DNA of 64,000 nucleotides from Liopterus haemorrhoidalis (GCA_963971575.1 OZ020611.1:225238260-225302259); one strand, 5' to 3'; positions 1 to 11,164 are shown, counted from the stretch's first letter. Made by a program: numbers and translations. Notes: a model not told the origin generated them from the sequence alone.

Positions 1-742
1 GTTGCAAATGCGGATACTTGTAGTATGGAAGATTTAGATAGTAGTGGTGATGAGGCTAAAAATTCACTAATGGCAGAGCGAGAAATCACGTCTGAATTAT
101 CACTTCATCAGAAGTTGGATGTTGCTATTTCGAATGTGACACGAGTTGAGAATGCCGAAGGTTTTCTATATGACATCAAAAACATCGCAAAAGAAATGAA
201 TATTTATGAAGCAACGAGAAAATGCACCAATAACTTAGAAAAATATATGTTGAAAATATATGTTGTGTTGAAAATATCTGTGCAATTATATGTTGCACTA
301 ATAACCATTCCACCGACATCGAATGAATCTGAAAGAGCCTTTTTTGCTGCAGGTCTTTTCGTCACAAAAATTCGGTTATCGTTAGGTGATAGCTCCATTG
401 ACACCTTATGTTTTTTGAAAAAATATTATAAAACTTAATATTTCCTAACGAAATTTATTTTTCGGTTCTCACAATTATTTCGAATTATATTTAAGTTTAA
501 TTATTTTTGTATCATTTCAAGTTTTTCTAAATAAAAATAATCTCTTTTTTATAAATTAGTAGTAATATTTTTTCAAATTCTGAATCTGAATTAAAGATAT
601 TTCTGCACACACAACATGCTTATGGACTAATTAATTGTATTCCTGCAATTTTAAAAACCCCGGGAATACCGGGATCCCGGGTATTGATCAAATTTCATCC
701 CGGAATCCCATGATTTGAAAATTGCGGTAAATGAGAAGCCTT
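1..742 (+). pseudogene. hAT transposon 3' half, copy 1 (transposase C-terminal remnant)
   Basis: The reading frame 25-438 encodes the last part of a hAT-type transposase. It ends with a dimerisation-domain pattern, SNESERAFFAAG followed by a leucine-rich tail. The window opens inside the element. A second copy lies at 38269-39439 and matches over the coding part and the noncoding tail. The right end is a GC-rich palindromic stretch around CCCGGGATCCCGG followed by AGAAGCC near 740, as in copy 2. Compared with copy 2, the coding part has a short duplicated segment (two similar KIYVVLKI/KISVQLYV stretches). The catalytic region is missing, so this is a non-functional, non-autonomous remnant. 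Confidence 0.8.
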
Positions 743-1059
743 GATATATGAGGATATATCAACTCTGACAAATTATGGGTACTAGTAAATCGTAATTTAT
801 AATAACAACTTTAAGTCCAATATTTAATAGGTTAGGGTAAACAGAAAAACTTAACAAGATAACTGTTAACATCGAATATATGCACGAGAGAAAGTCAGTA
901 ATTAAATCACAAAAGGGTATTAAAAAAACACAAAGAAATACTTAGCCGAAAACAAGTTTAATTTTTCAACAGTCTCAACCAACATTAATACACTTATCCC
1001 ATCGCTTTATCAATGCTCCAATGCCTGCTGTATAAAAGTCTTTGGGCTACAGTCGTAAA
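743..1059. other. AT-rich intergenic or intronic stretch
   Basis: No coding potential, inverted repeat or RNA gene is recognisable. It is plain AT-rich sequence between the hAT end and the minisatellite. Confidence 0.5.
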
Positions 1060-1145
1060 CAAACAAGCGTAAACGAGCGTAAACGAGCGTAAACGAGCGT
1101 AAACGAGCGTAAACGAGCGTAAATGAGCGTAAAACAAACAAACCA

Positions 1146-1192
<47 letters not shown>
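1060..1192. repeat. 10-bp minisatellite plus AAGC microsatellite
   Basis: About six tandem copies of a 10-mer (GTAAACGAGC, last copy with one change) run from about 1070. They are followed by a run of about eleven AAGC tetramers at 1146-1192. The short open frames crossing them are repeat-encoded leucine/cysteine or arginine runs and not genes. Confidence 0.9.
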
Positions 1193-1193
<1 letters not shown>

Positions 1194-1204
1194 ATCATTT
1201 ATTA

Positions 1205-1485
1205 ATTAGCTCGAACTATCTCGTCCACCCGTATTGTTGTATCATTCGCCATTTGAACTGGGCCCAGTTTGGTGTTCGTCAACAACTTTTAAACGCACTT
1301 GAGAGAAATCCTGGACCCAGTTGTACACTGCTTTACGCGACAAACACTCTTCACTGTAAACAGGATACATTTCCTTATGATATCCTTTTGCCCACAAAAA
1401 ACGCACTACAGCACGCTGCTCGTTCACAGTATACTCTTCGAAGATGATCGCCATTTTCACTTTTCCTGCGCATGCACTCGGCAAC
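1205..1485 (-). pseudogene. Mariner-like transposase N-terminal fragment
   Basis: The minus frame 1242-1484 encodes a helix-turn-helix segment typical of the N-terminus of mariner/SETMAR-like transposases: NEQRAVVRFLWAKGYHKEM, a cysteine-leucine-serine turn, then RKAVYNWVQDFSQ. This fold binds the transposon's terminal repeats. The frame ends soon after this domain and no DDE catalytic region follows, so it is a decayed fragment. The distantly related fragment at 13376-13770 carries the opposite, C-terminal end of the same type of transposase. Confidence 0.75.
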
Positions 1486-2216
1486 TGTCACTTAAGTGTT
1501 ACCAAGCTGGATTATGGCTGCCACCTAATGACACTTTTGGAAATAGCTCATTACCGCCTTCCCTTCGTACATACCGATAAAAGATAATAAACATTTTACG
1601 ATTCAATTTCCGATCTTACACTTGCAAAACTGGTGTGTATATGTACTCTTGCTGAAGGTGTGAGTGATTGTTTAAAATATAATTAAACACTCCAATCTTC
1701 TTCATTGCAAGCACCGAGAAAACTACTTGGTCTATTTTGGTTAAATAGGTCCACTCTTTGCTTCTTGGTGGTGACATTTTTAATTAAAATATAAATATAA
1801 ACAGTAACATTTCATAACGTCAAACGTAGAGAAAAAAAACGCCAAACGCCAGTAACTTCTAAGCCGCTCAACGCATGTTTCTTGGCGTACTATGTCCTGC
1901 GCAATTGCGATTGCGTACCTCGCGCTACCAGTTTATACAAGAGTACAATATTTAGAAGTGTTTCTTATTGAAAAAAATTCAATCACAGAAATATTTATGT
2001 GAATAAATAAAAATTTTACGATGTTGCTTTAACAAAAAAAAAAAAAGAAACGATACGATACTGGGTCAAATAAACTGATATTAATAAAGTATCGGATGAT
2101 TAGTATCGATACTAAAATCGCGATATCGAAAGAAAAATATGGATACTAGTATCGTATCAATAGTATCGGAACATCCCTAGCCACAGATTAATTTAACATT
2201 ATGTTTTTATTTTCAG
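1486..2216. other. Noncoding stretch with a solo hAT-like right end
   Basis: Mostly AT-rich without genes. At 2075-2180 there is an array of GTATCGATAC-like words ending in GGAACATCCCTAG. This resembles a hAT subterminal array with a TAGGGATG-type terminus. No matching left end is visible upstream, so only one end is present. The polypyrimidine tract and AG acceptor of the following exon end at 2216. Confidence 0.45.
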
Positions 2217-2460
2217 AATTTGCCAGGTCCTGGCGAATACGAAGTCAAATCAAGTTTCGGCAGAGAGCGAAAGATTAGCCTATGTCCAATACCTTTAATT
2301 ACGGCAGAAAAACGCTTCGTCTATAATATAGACGACAACCCCACGCCAGTAACTTACAATCCCTGTGATTGTTTCAAGCATAGGCAAGACTTTGCTGTGA
2401 AGAGAGTTTCATTTTTATCAGAAACAGAAAGGCTCAAAAGCAAAATTGGTGGGGGACCAG
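2217..2460 (+). CDS. SHIPPO-repeat (sperm-tail PG-rich) protein, exon A
   Basis: This is an internal exon of a sperm-tail PG-rich repeat protein (STPG/ODF3-like family), which are cilium and sperm-flagellum associated. It follows an acceptor (TTTTATTTTCAG) and opens in phase 0 with NLPGPGEYEVK, a canonical PGPGxY repeat core. It continues through a charged region and ends GGGP plus one base before the donor GTAAAATAAG, leaving phase 1. The 244 nt are fully open. Joining to 8776 recreates a second core, GGGPGPGEYKDH. Upstream exons including the start codon must lie before the window. Family assignment rests on the repeat motifs; the exact orthologue is not determined. Confidence 0.85.
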
Positions 2461-2797
2461 GTAAAATAAGTTTTTATTTATGTAGAATAAAAAAATTCTT
2501 GACCGTATTTTATAGATAAATATATAGGTATTTTCTTGGGTTTCGGTCGATAATTAAAAGCAAATTTAGTCAAACATTTAAAAAGATTTATTTACTTGCT
2601 AACTAGTTTCGGTTCTATCTGAACCATTCTCAAAGCCTAAAAATAAGTACATGTATGTTAAAATAAATTACATAAAGTAAATATAAAATTAATAATAAAT
2701 AAAATATAAAATTAAACATTATTACACTTACTTGCAAAGTTATTATAAAAATCAGAGTTAAAATTATAAAATTTGAAACATATTAAAATTTAAGTTA

Positions 2798-3202
2798 ATG
2801 GATAAAATTTTTCTCCTGATTTACTTTTTTTTTCTAGATATCAAACTCATTAGAACACAGAATGGAAAAATAATTACAGAGTGGTACAGAAAACCAAGTA
2901 AATCAGACAGATATATAAATTTTAATTCCAAACACCCTTTAAAACAAAAAATTAATACAGCATTAAATCTAAAATATAGAGCTCTTAATTTAAGTCATAC
3001 AGATTTCCATGAAAAAATAAAAAATAATATTAAAAATAGTTTGATTAAAAATAATTTCCCTAAACGTATTATACACAGAATTTTATACAATAGTAGTTCA
3101 AAAGAAAAAACAAATAATCCAGATAACATAACAAAAAAGACTTATTTTTCCATTCCTCACATACCCAACTTATCTGAACAATTAAAAAAAAATATTAACT
3201 AA
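2798..3202 (+). pseudogene. Penelope-like reverse transcriptase, C-terminal remnant
   Basis: The frame encodes the segment just downstream of the catalytic motifs of a Penelope reverse transcriptase: a basic WYRKPSKSDRYINFNSKHP block, a QKINTALNLKYRAL helix and a lysine/asparagine-rich linker. The catalytic YxDD region is absent because the element begins inside the gene. The frame closes at 3202, exactly where the GIY-YIG frame begins, which indicates a frameshift in what should be one protein. It is not functional. Confidence 0.8.
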
Positions 3203-3618
3203 TGAAAATATTAATATTCAAAACCATCAATAATTTACACAGTACATTAAAAGACAAAGACAAGAAAGAACAAAAATCTAATATTATATACTGCATACCA
3301 TGTAAAAATTGTGAAGCCAAATATGTTGGTCAGAGTAAACGGTATTTAAAAACAAGACTAAAAGAACACGAGAACAACATTAGTAAAAATAAAATTAACA
3401 ATAACAAAAGTAACAACTCTATTGTAGAACATGCCAACAATCTAAAACATCAATTTGACTTTCCTAATACAACAATACTGAATGTTGAACAAAATTTAAC
3501 TAAAAGATTATTATTAGAAATGATTTATATTATAAAAGACAATTGTAATATTAATGCTAAAACTGATATAGATAATTTAAGCAAAATTTATTATAATCTT
3601 ATAAAAAAAATAAAATAG
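3202..3618 (+). pseudogene. Penelope-like GIY-YIG endonuclease domain
   Basis: The frame shows the hallmarks of the Penelope C-terminal nuclease: a cysteine pair (YCIPCKNCEAKYVGQSKR), in which the AKYVGQ portion takes the GIY-YIG position, then RLKEHENN with the conserved arginine, and a SIVEHANNLKH histidine block. The domain nicks target DNA to prime reverse transcription. It is largely open, but it is cut off from the reverse transcriptase by the upstream frame break. Homologous residues occur in the second copy at 56155-56493. Confidence 0.88.
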
Positions 3619-4038
3619 CTCCATCTATTAATTGTATTACTAACTTCAATTATAAATTACGGTAATTCTATTTTTTTAAAAATCTTTTTAACTTAGTTGA
3701 CGTGTAACGTATATGTGTCGCAACCTGTAGAAGATAAGGAGAAAATTTTTATCCGTTAACTTAAATTTTAATATGTTTCAAATTTTATAATTTTAACTCT
3801 GATTTTTATAATAACTTTGCAAGTAAGTGTAATAATGTTTAATTTTATATTTTATTTATTATTAATTTTATATTTACTTTATGTAATTTATTTTAACATA
3901 CATGTACTTATTTTTAGGCTTTGAGAATGGTTCAGATAGAACCGAAACTAGTTAGCAAGTAAATAAATCTTTTTAAATGTTTGACTAAATTTGCTTTTAA
4001 TTATCGACCGAAACCCAAGAAAATACCTATATATTTAT

Positions 4039-4578
4039 TTATTTATGTACATAGGCCGATATTTTACAGCCTCGTAGGTCGCTTCTCGCATCCTAAACTC
4101 TAATACTCTTGAAAGCTAAGTTTACATTACTGCATCGTAAGATTTCCGTCGTTGCAGTACTACAAGAAAATAGCACATTTGTGTTTCCATATTTTTTATG
4201 CAGTGCGCCTTTTTTTATTACGCCAAACGACAAATATCTTGTCAAGTCACTTTCCAAAGCACTGTGTCCTACGCGGAGAGAAAGTTTATGTTGGAATAGC
4301 AAAAAAGGGAGTAAACGTAACAATAAAATTTTGTAAAATAGTGACAGCAAAACTAGTTTGGTACCTGGCACAATAAAAGTTTTGCAGAAAAGTAGCAAAA
4401 CAAGTTTTCTAAATGAACAAAACTAGTTTGTAACATTAACAAACCGGGTATTGTACTGTTTACCATACAGTATTGTAAAACTAACAATACAGTTTATTTA
4501 AACCAGCAAACTACGGGGTGCTAAATAATACTACCATACTGGTATGGTTAATTAATTTGTTTTTTATTTCTTACATTG
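4039..4578. other. Unassigned AT-rich stretch
   Basis: No convincing gene, RNA or terminal repeat was found. Short open frames on both strands here mirror each other and lack recognisable domains. Confidence 0.5.
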
Positions 4579-4744
4579 TCCAATCCGCATCAACCAAACA
4601 GTTTAGCAGCCACTACTAAACCGGATGGTTAAAACGAACAACTGTGGTCATAATGAAAAATATCTCCTTTTAGACCAGAATATTATTCGTTTTAACCTCT
4701 CGCTAAACAAATACACCTGCTAAACTGCTTGGTGATTGGATTGG
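4579..4744. repeat. Short foldback (MITE-like) element
   Basis: An imperfect inverted repeat of about 28 bp has left arm CAATCCGCATCAACCAAACA followed by GTTTAGCAG, and right arm CTGCTAAACTGCTTGGTG followed by ATTGGATTG. A second inner pair involves GTTAAAACGAA and TTCGTTTTAAC. There is no coding content. Such a small hairpin with noncoding middle is typical of a MITE, but no duplication was resolved. Confidence 0.55.
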
Positions 4745-4924
4745 GATATAATAATATCTTACATTTACATTTATTTTTTTTTTTAATTTAATTTAGATCT
4801 TATTAATATCATAATGTGGACGGTGTGCAAGTAAAGAATATTTATTTCGCATAAGTTTTGCTTGCACTTCGACCAAATTGAGACAGATAAATTAATACAG
4901 TAATAGCCAGTTTCACCATCGTTT

Positions 4925-6544
4925 AATAAATTTATAATAATAATAATAATAATAATATTTATTTAGTGTTAAATACATTACAGAAAATGTTTACACAAGT
5001 CAAAATATATTAAAAAAAAAGTACAAATTTAAAAAAGTAGATATTACAAAAACAAAAACAACATGTTAAAAAGAAAATATATAAAAAGTACAAATTTAAA
5101 ATAGTTAAAAATAGTAAAAAATTAAAATAGTTTACAAAAAACAACATATTAAAATGAGAATATATATATAAAAAAAAAAAAAAATTAAAAATATATATTA
5201 CAAAAACAACATGTTGAAATTAAAATATATAAAAAGTACAAATTTTAAAATGATATTACAAAGCAACTTGTTAAGATAAAATAGTAAAACACAAGTCAAA
5301 TATGATCTTAAAATACAATATTATAAAAGTCATCAAAATCATAAAGACAGTTATCAGTTAAAATATTTTTTAATTTGTTTTTAAAGGTTTTCTTTTCAAG
5401 AGTTTTAAAACTTTCAGGCAGATGGTTGTAGAAGAGAGCGGCCAAATACATACCATTTTTAGATTTGGTTAATCGGATTTTTGGGCAGCGAATATCAAAT
5501 TTGCGTCTCGTATCATAGGAATGATTATCAGAGTTTGTTACATATTTGGTCTGGTTCTCTTTTACATACAATAAGCAATTATAAATAAAAAGACTGTATA
5601 CAGTCATAATTTTATTGCGAATAAACAATGGTCTACAATGGGCTCTATATGGATCATTATTAATTTGTCTTATGACATGTTTTTGAATTTTAAAAATTCG
5701 ATCAATCGAACTACAGACTCCCCAAAGCATAATGCCATACCCCAACTTAGACTGAAAGACACCGAAGTAGAATAAGCGCAATGTTTCATAAGAGACTGTG
5801 GTTTTTAATTTATTCAGCGCGAAATTAATTCTTTTTAGACAGGATGCCAATTTGTTCACGTGATAATCCCAAGTGAGTTGTCCGTCAATGTGGAAACCTA
5901 AGAACTTAACTGGGTCACCATAGACAATGTCCTCTGATACAATCCGGTTTAAAGAGAAGATAAGTTTTTGGGTTTTGTCCGGATTTAAATTTAATTTATT
6001 TGCATAAAACCACTCTTTGGCTCTTTCAGCTACCTCGGAAGATTCTAATAACAAGCTATTAACTGACTGATGTTTTGTTAGTAGAGTTGTGTCGTCGGCA
6101 TAAAGTATGATTTCTGAATTACTTTTTTTTATAACTTCCGGTAAGTCATTAATAAATATTATAAATAGCAGGGGCCCAATGATGGTACCTTGGCCGATTC
6201 CGAAATTTACCGTGCGAGTAGCAGACTTAGTTCCATTACAAATAACAAATTGACTTCTATTGGTCAAATAAGACTCGATTAGAGTTTTTAAGGAACCGCG
6301 AATTCCGTAGCAATCTAGCTTTTCAAGAAGTTGATCATGTGGTACGCAGTCGAATGCTTTCGACAGATCACAAAAAATGGCACATGTGGACGAATGTTCT
6401 TCAAAGCTGTCTGTTACAAAATTTACTAGTTCAGTTGCAGCTTTAGTCGTGTTCAGATTAGTTCTAAATCCGAACTGCTTATTTGTGAGAATCTTATTTT
6501 TATCAAAAAAAAAGAATTCAATCTGTTTTTTAAAATAATTTACT
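4925..6544 (-). mobile_element. 5'-truncated LINE, copy 1
   Basis: The minus-strand reverse-transcriptase gene at 5308-6543 is followed, at its 3' end, by about 380 bp of AT-rich untranslated sequence that finishes in an ATT/TAA tandem run at 4935-4957. A microsatellite 3' end is usual for several LINE clades that lack a poly(A) tail. The 5' end stops inside the reverse-transcriptase domain. The related copy on the plus strand at 39870-42050 has the same kind of tail. The clade (Jockey, CR1 or L2-like) is not resolved. Confidence 0.8.
5308..6543 (-). pseudogene. LINE reverse transcriptase, C-terminal two thirds
   Basis: Read on the minus strand, the frame is open from about 6543 and contains successive reverse-transcriptase motifs: KQFGFRTNLNTTKA, FCDLSKAFDCVPHDQLL, GIGQGTIIGPLLFIIFINDL and YADDTTLL with the catalytic aspartates. 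Then come the thumb region and a C-terminal SYDTRRKFDIRCP block typical of insect LINEs. The gene would make cDNA at a nicked target. A TGA lies just upstream of the open part and the endonuclease is missing, so this is a dead 5'-truncated copy. Although the longest frame with a start-like codon begins at 6267, the coding similarity continues upstream of it. Confidence 0.88.
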
Positions 6545-6591
6545 CATACAGTTGACAATATCGTATCAGTTATATATATATATTTTTTTAT

Positions 6592-6682
6592 AAAGTGATT
6601 ACCATTGCTGTCAGAAGAATGATGCGATATCGTCAACTTTATTCATTGAATAAATTTATTCGACATTGGTGAAATTGGACAT
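6592..6682. repeat. Repeat D, copy 1
   Basis: About 90 bp (TTTTATAAAGTGATTACCAT, then through TTCATTGAATAAATTTATTC to GGTGAAATTGGACA) recurs with few changes at 8468-8573. The outer part also resembles, in inverted orientation, the flank of the LINE near 4910-4935 (CAGTTTCACCATCGTTTAAT). The LINE may therefore have landed inside a small inverted-repeat element. Confidence 0.6.
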
Positions 6683-7078
6683 ACATTCTTTATAATGTAT
6701 TCACAAAACTGGCCTATAGTCGGATTGCTGATAGGTGACTGCTACATGTATGTATCAAGTAGTGCATTCATATAATAATCTAGTTACCATTTTTCAGCGA
6801 TTTTAAAAATGTTTTTTGTTATTTGTCTTAACTGTCAATGTCTGGTTATAAATATTAATTAAAATATGGCTTGCGGCCAATTATTAAATTCACAAACTTT
6901 AATTTTAAATCTGCTGGAATAAACAACAAATTATAATCCAAAATTTACGTATGAGTATAAATTTTTCCTTATTTATAATTATTACCTTAAAATTAATAAT
7001 TTTGTTTGTTTGAGTACTGCTGTAAATTTATTTTTCGCCTTCTAATTGGTAAAGATATCTACGAATCATGCTGTTTCG
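6683..7078. other. Unassigned AT-rich stretch
   Basis: Nothing coding or repetitive could be recognised between repeat D and repeat A. Confidence 0.45.
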
Positions 7079-7221
7079 ACGACCGCCAACATATATAAGG
7101 GAGGTATTGTGATCATACCGATTTTGACATTTCGAGATTTCAATGGATCTTCACGAATTGAGGTCCCTACATAACGTTTTAACTATTTTTAGCATGATAT
7201 CCGTCTGTCTGTCTGTCCGTC

Positions 7222-7253
<32 letters not shown>

Positions 7254-8466
7254 CGTCTGTCTGTCCGTCCGTCTGTCTGTCCGTCTGTCTGTCCGTCCGT
7301 CTGTCTGTGTACACGTGCAGAGCAAATTCAGCTGAAAGGATTTTTATAAAACTTCATATTTAAGCTTCTGCCATCAATGGCACGAGTTGATCAACTTTTG
7401 GTAAAAATCGATTGACTAAAAATGGGAGTTTACTCGTGTCGATTTTAAGATTTTTGTTAATATTTCACAACAGAAAAATATTTAGAAAAAAATTATTGAA
7501 CAAAAGTTGCTATAAAAGCAATAACTAATATTTGAGACGTTTTTTGATAAAACGAAAAATTTCGAATAATTTCTGTAAAATTTTTCGAAAGAAGAATCAA
7601 TTTTTACTTGCCCGACCTTAATATATAAGGGGCAAGTATTGTAATCGCGAAAATTTTCGATGTCGAGATTTTGACTGATGACCACGTTTCATGGTCTAGG
7701 GAATCCAAAAAACCTATTTTCGAAGTGCCATCCGTATGTATGTGTGTCTGTGTGTGTGTGTGTGTGTCTGTGTGTGTGTGTGTGTGTCTGTGTGTGTGTG
7801 TGTGTGTGTCTGTGTGTGTGTCTGTGTGTGTGTCTGTATGTATACACGATAACTCAAGAACGGTTCAACTTAGAGAATTCGTTTTGGTACTAAAAAATTC
7901 TCCTATTAAATGGGAAGAACCCTATTGTTTTTTATAAAGATCGTTTGAATAGAAATGGGAGTTTACTCGTGTCGATTTTAAGATTTTTGCGAATATTTAG
8001 CAACAGAAAAATATTTCGAAAAAATTTATTGAACAAAAGTTACTATAAATGCAATAACTAATAACTTTAATGACGTTTTTTGATAAAACGAAAAATGTTG
8101 AAAATTTTTTGTAAAATTATTTAGTCTCAATTTTTTCATATTTATATGTAACGTTTCCATGGTCTTTATAATTAATTCGTAACAAGTAAACCAAGCCTTG
8201 GACGAAAATTAGTATCGAACATAATTTAAAAAAAAAAAAAATTTAAATTAATTTTTATTTTTTTTTATTTTATTTTTTGGGAGGGCAAGTCTAGCGGAGG
8301 TTTCCCTTCGCCACTGGTTTCATACTTGTATGTAACGTTTCCATGGTCATGATAAATAATATCTCTGTTAGAAAATATTAGGCCAAGTTATTTCTACTCT
8401 TCTGCTAGAATGTATTTTATATAAGTACTTTACGATGGCGGTCGGTCCTGTGATGGCCACAGCTGA
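7079..8466 (+). repeat. Repeat A, copy 1 (composite, with two microsatellites)
   Basis: This is a dispersed repeat that begins ACGACCGCCAACATATATAA, carries a GTCT/GTCC microsatellite (7200-7305), and ends GGCGGTCGGTC, a short hairpin and CTGA at 8463-8466. Other copies are at 22791-23522, 27921-28540 and 55062-55513. The start ACCGACCGCC and the end GGCGGTCGGT are inverted complements. This copy also includes a second module at about 7610-7940 with a TG/TC microsatellite (7737-7845), related to 25081-25560. The open frames across the microsatellites are repeat-encoded and not genes. Confidence 0.8.
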
Positions 8467-8467
8467 T

Positions 8468-8573
8468 TTTTTTTTTATAAAGTGATTACCATAGCTGTCA
8501 AAAGAATGATGCGATATTGTAAACTTAATTCATTGAATAAATTTATTCGACATTGGTGAAATTGGACAACTGT
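8468..8573. repeat. Repeat D, copy 2
   Basis: Near-identical to 6592-6682. It lies directly after the end of repeat A copy 1. Confidence 0.6.
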
Positions 8574-8775
8574 GTATCTAATTTCATAATTATGCCTAAA
8601 TTATGCCATTTATATTAACAATGCCTAGATTATTATACTCATGCACTAATGGTAGAATATTGTTGTTGATTTTTAATTCTCACTTCGCCGTGATTCAAAA
8701 TATCATTAGGGGTAGACATATGAGCACATCACATAAACATATTTGAATATTTTGATTAATTTGAATATTTTGTAG

Positions 8776-8999
8776 GTCCTGGTGAGTACAAGGATCATAA
8801 ACCAAGGTGTCGTCTTACATACTCGGTCCCAGTACCCTTTCAAGCTAGAACGGATCGATGGTCTTACACGAAAAAAACCACCGACGAATTTCCTGGTCCT
8901 GGCCAATATGAAGTTCTGAATGAAATTCAACCACGAAGAAATGCAGACAGTTCAATGTTTCGATCAGTTGTTCCTAGAATGAAAACAAGATTAAGAGAG
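8776..8999 (+). CDS. SHIPPO-repeat protein, exon B
   Basis: This internal exon of the flagellar PG-rich repeat gene follows the acceptor TATTTTGTAG and enters in phase 1, so that the split codon with exon A gives glycine and restores GPGPGEYKDH. A second core, EFPGPGQYEV, lies in the middle. The exon ends RMKTRLRE at a complete codon before the donor GTAAGAAAAT, leaving phase 0. All 224 nt are open. Between the cores lie basic and aromatic residues (SVPVPFQARTDRWSY), as expected for this repeat family. Confidence 0.88.
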
Positions 9000-9094
9000 G
9001 TAAGAAAATTACCTGAAATTCTGCTTTTGGCTTCCATTACTAATATAATATATCATATTTGTTAATTTTCTCATTACGCTTATGTTTATTTCAG

Positions 9095-9139
9095 GGTGTA
9101 CCAGGGACAATGTCTCCGGTCACCCTCTTTCTGTCATAG
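9095..9139 (+). CDS. Possible short terminal exon C of the SHIPPO-repeat gene
   Basis: A good acceptor (TATGTTTATTTCAG) precedes 15 codons in the phase left by exon B. They read GVPGTMSPVTLFLS and then TAG at 9137-9139. The start GVPG after RLRE is what a further PG repeat would show, but the usual PGPGxY is not completed and the frame stops. A LINE 3' end begins about 10 bp later. It may be a real last exon of a short isoform, or the stump of an exon damaged by insertions. Exon B can also join exon D directly in phase. No poly(A) signal was identified. Confidence 0.45.
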   Translation, partial: GVPGTMSPVTLFLS

Positions 9140-9149
9140 TGGGTACATT

Positions 9150-10073
9150 ACGTTTTTCTTTTTTTTTTTTAATTTAGGATATATTTTGGGGGCTCTTCAA
9201 CTGCTGTGGTTATTAGCACCCCAGTACATTTAAAGTAATTTACATTGATGTATAAAGATGAATGTTGACATTAATTTACAATGAGGCATATTTACAATTT
9301 TATGATAAGACATTTAAGTTAGATAATTTAGAAATAATAGAACGTTTGGGAATTAAATTTTACGGAACAGATCTGCTTCTTTGAGGTAGTCTAATAAAAT
9401 GTTTTCATTTTCTGGGCTTAGAGCTTCTTTCATGTACTCTGGTATTTTGTACTTGTGTCTGAGTTTTTCATATAGTTGGCATTCCAGAATTATATGTTAT
9501 ACGGTTACAGTTTTGTTGCAGTTGTCACAGTTTTCCACCTCTTTTCTTTTCATTAGATGTTGGTGTGTAATGAATGTGTGGCCAATTCTGAGTCTTGTAA
9601 AAACCCTTGTTCTTTTCTTTTGCCTACTGGAGCCCAGGGTTTGGTGTCTTCTTTTATATGGCGAAGTTTATTGTTCGTTAGACTGTGCCATTGTCGTTTC
9701 CAGTCTTCTTTTATGTTTTGCTGTAAGTTGGATTTCGCTGGTAGATACGGATATCGGTGTGATTGGAAGGTTTGCTGCCTCTTTTGCTGCTCGGTCTGCC
9801 TGTTCATTCCCTCTTATTCCCACATGTGAGGGAACCCACACTAAGGTTACCTTTTCCCCCTGGAGGGCCACATTATGGAAGTTTTCCTGTATCTTCTGGA
9901 TCAGTGTGTCTCTTGAATATAGTACTTTAACTGCGTCGAGTACACTGCGTGAGTCAATATATATAACATAATTTTTGTCTTCCTTGTTACTCTTGTATTC
10001 GGTGGCTTTTAGCAGGCTATATGCTTCTGCAGTGAAATTACTTGCTGTATCAGGGAGGTTGTACATGTATTAC
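9150..10073 (-). mobile_element. 5'-truncated LINE with RNase H domain
   Basis: On the minus strand, 9668-10066 encodes an RNase H domain: FTAEAYSLLKA, the acidic YVIYIDSRSVLDAV strand, and the diagnostic VTLVWVPSHVGIRGNEQADR. A frameshift follows. The protein then continues in another frame (about 9364-9807) with a zinc-knuckle-like cysteine/histidine pattern (ENCDNCNKTVTV, then HIILECQLYEKL) that contains a further stop. The 3' end is a poly(T) on the plus strand at 9153-9172, immediately after candidate exon C. The reverse transcriptase is missing. A clean target-site duplication was not resolved. Confidence 0.82.
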
Positions 10074-11156
10074 TCGTCGTTGATGACATAAGCAGCACGG
10101 GTTTCACTATATTTCGAAATCTCACAGATAATCTCATAAGTATAATTTTCCGGTTGAAATCAAATATTGACTCGATGGTTTGGAAAATAATGTTTGACCA
10201 ACAAATTTCTAAAAACAATAGATATTGAATTTATAAAAATAATACATTATAATAGATGTGTAACTTGTGTTAGTACTCTAATAACATTTTGCATGTAATT
10301 TACACTAAATCACAGTAAACGTCAAGACATAACTTAACCAACACATTTTGCATATCATGCATCATAAATGAACAACAATAATGACATTAAATCCAGTTAT
10401 AATATCTCCATCTATTCGAAACGACTGTAACCAGACAGATCTACCATACAAGATATATCTAGCGACAGTAGACTGTCTAGCAAATGTCACTTATAAAATG
10501 ACATCGCCTACTTTACCCCGCCGTCCGCGCATGTTAAACAATTCCCACGCAGAGAATAAACAACTCAGACACTGTCAGACGCACGTACGGACATGCATGT
10601 ACACACAATAAGGTAGCCAGTACACTCTATCGGACAGATTTATAACCAATAATGCGAAAATGAAACAAAGGGTCAGATAAACCGTTCGGACAGGTTTGAA
10701 TTCAATCAGTTGGATGAAATGAAGTCAGGGAAATCAGTGATTCTGTTTCCCACATGAGTGTTGCCAATGAACTGGTATTAGAATTTGTAATGTTATTTGC
10801 GGAGCTGTTGACTGGAAATTCTTCTTTGCAGTTGTTGCTATGCTATATTGCAGTGGCGGATTTTGCCCAGGCTCCCCCCCCCCCCCCCGGGCCCCTATTG
10901 GGACTAAAATGGTGCCCCGCCTCGGTAACACTTATACTGGATCCCAGTATAAATGTTACTAAACAAAAATGAAAAAATCGACAAACAGCCCGATATTCAT
11001 CAATATAAATTAGTCTTACTCGCTTCAAAATCTTATCTCGTTCATATACACATGTAAACCGAGAAGTAACAACGTACAGTGGCGCCCCGTTAGATCCAGG
11101 ACTCTACACTAATAAGAATTTAACCACAAGACTGATACGAAATTTGTGTGAAATCG
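10074..11156. other. Unassigned stretch with a C15 run and possible hAT edge
   Basis: No gene was recognised. A homopolymer of 15 C at 10874-10888 follows CAGTGGCGGATTTTG, and CAGTGGCGCCCCG occurs at 11079. Words starting CAGTGGCG are common hAT termini, so 11079 may be the left edge of the hAT remnant whose coding part lies at 12340-13250. Confidence 0.4.
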
Positions 11157-11164
11157 GACCATAC

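Larger units (their letters stand above)
2516..4038 (+). mobile_element. Penelope-like element 1 with inverted terminal repeats
   Basis: Two almost identical copies of a sequence of about 300 bp, 2516-2817 and 3737-4038, lie in opposite orientation and enclose reverse-transcriptase and GIY-YIG coding remnants on the plus strand. Penelope-like elements are known to carry long terminal repeats in direct or inverted arrangement, so the layout fits a 5'-truncated copy plus an inverted second end. The insertion is 55 bp downstream of exon A's donor, inside the first visible intron. Penelope-like element 2 at 55680-57451 has the same architecture. Confidence 0.85.

Noticed and set aside
1060..1192. 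CRISPR-like or regulatory array
   Set aside because: Units are immediately adjacent 10-mers and tetramers without spacers. It is a minisatellite and microsatellite in eukaryotic DNA.
7671..7937. Open frames of Val/Cys/Ser repeats
   Set aside because: Translation of the TG/TC microsatellite inside repeat A. No independent evidence for a gene. The same applies to 7143-7349 and 24970-25272.
9399..9971. 190-residue plus-strand frame
   Set aside because: Antisense of the RNase H and cysteine domains of the minus-strand LINE.
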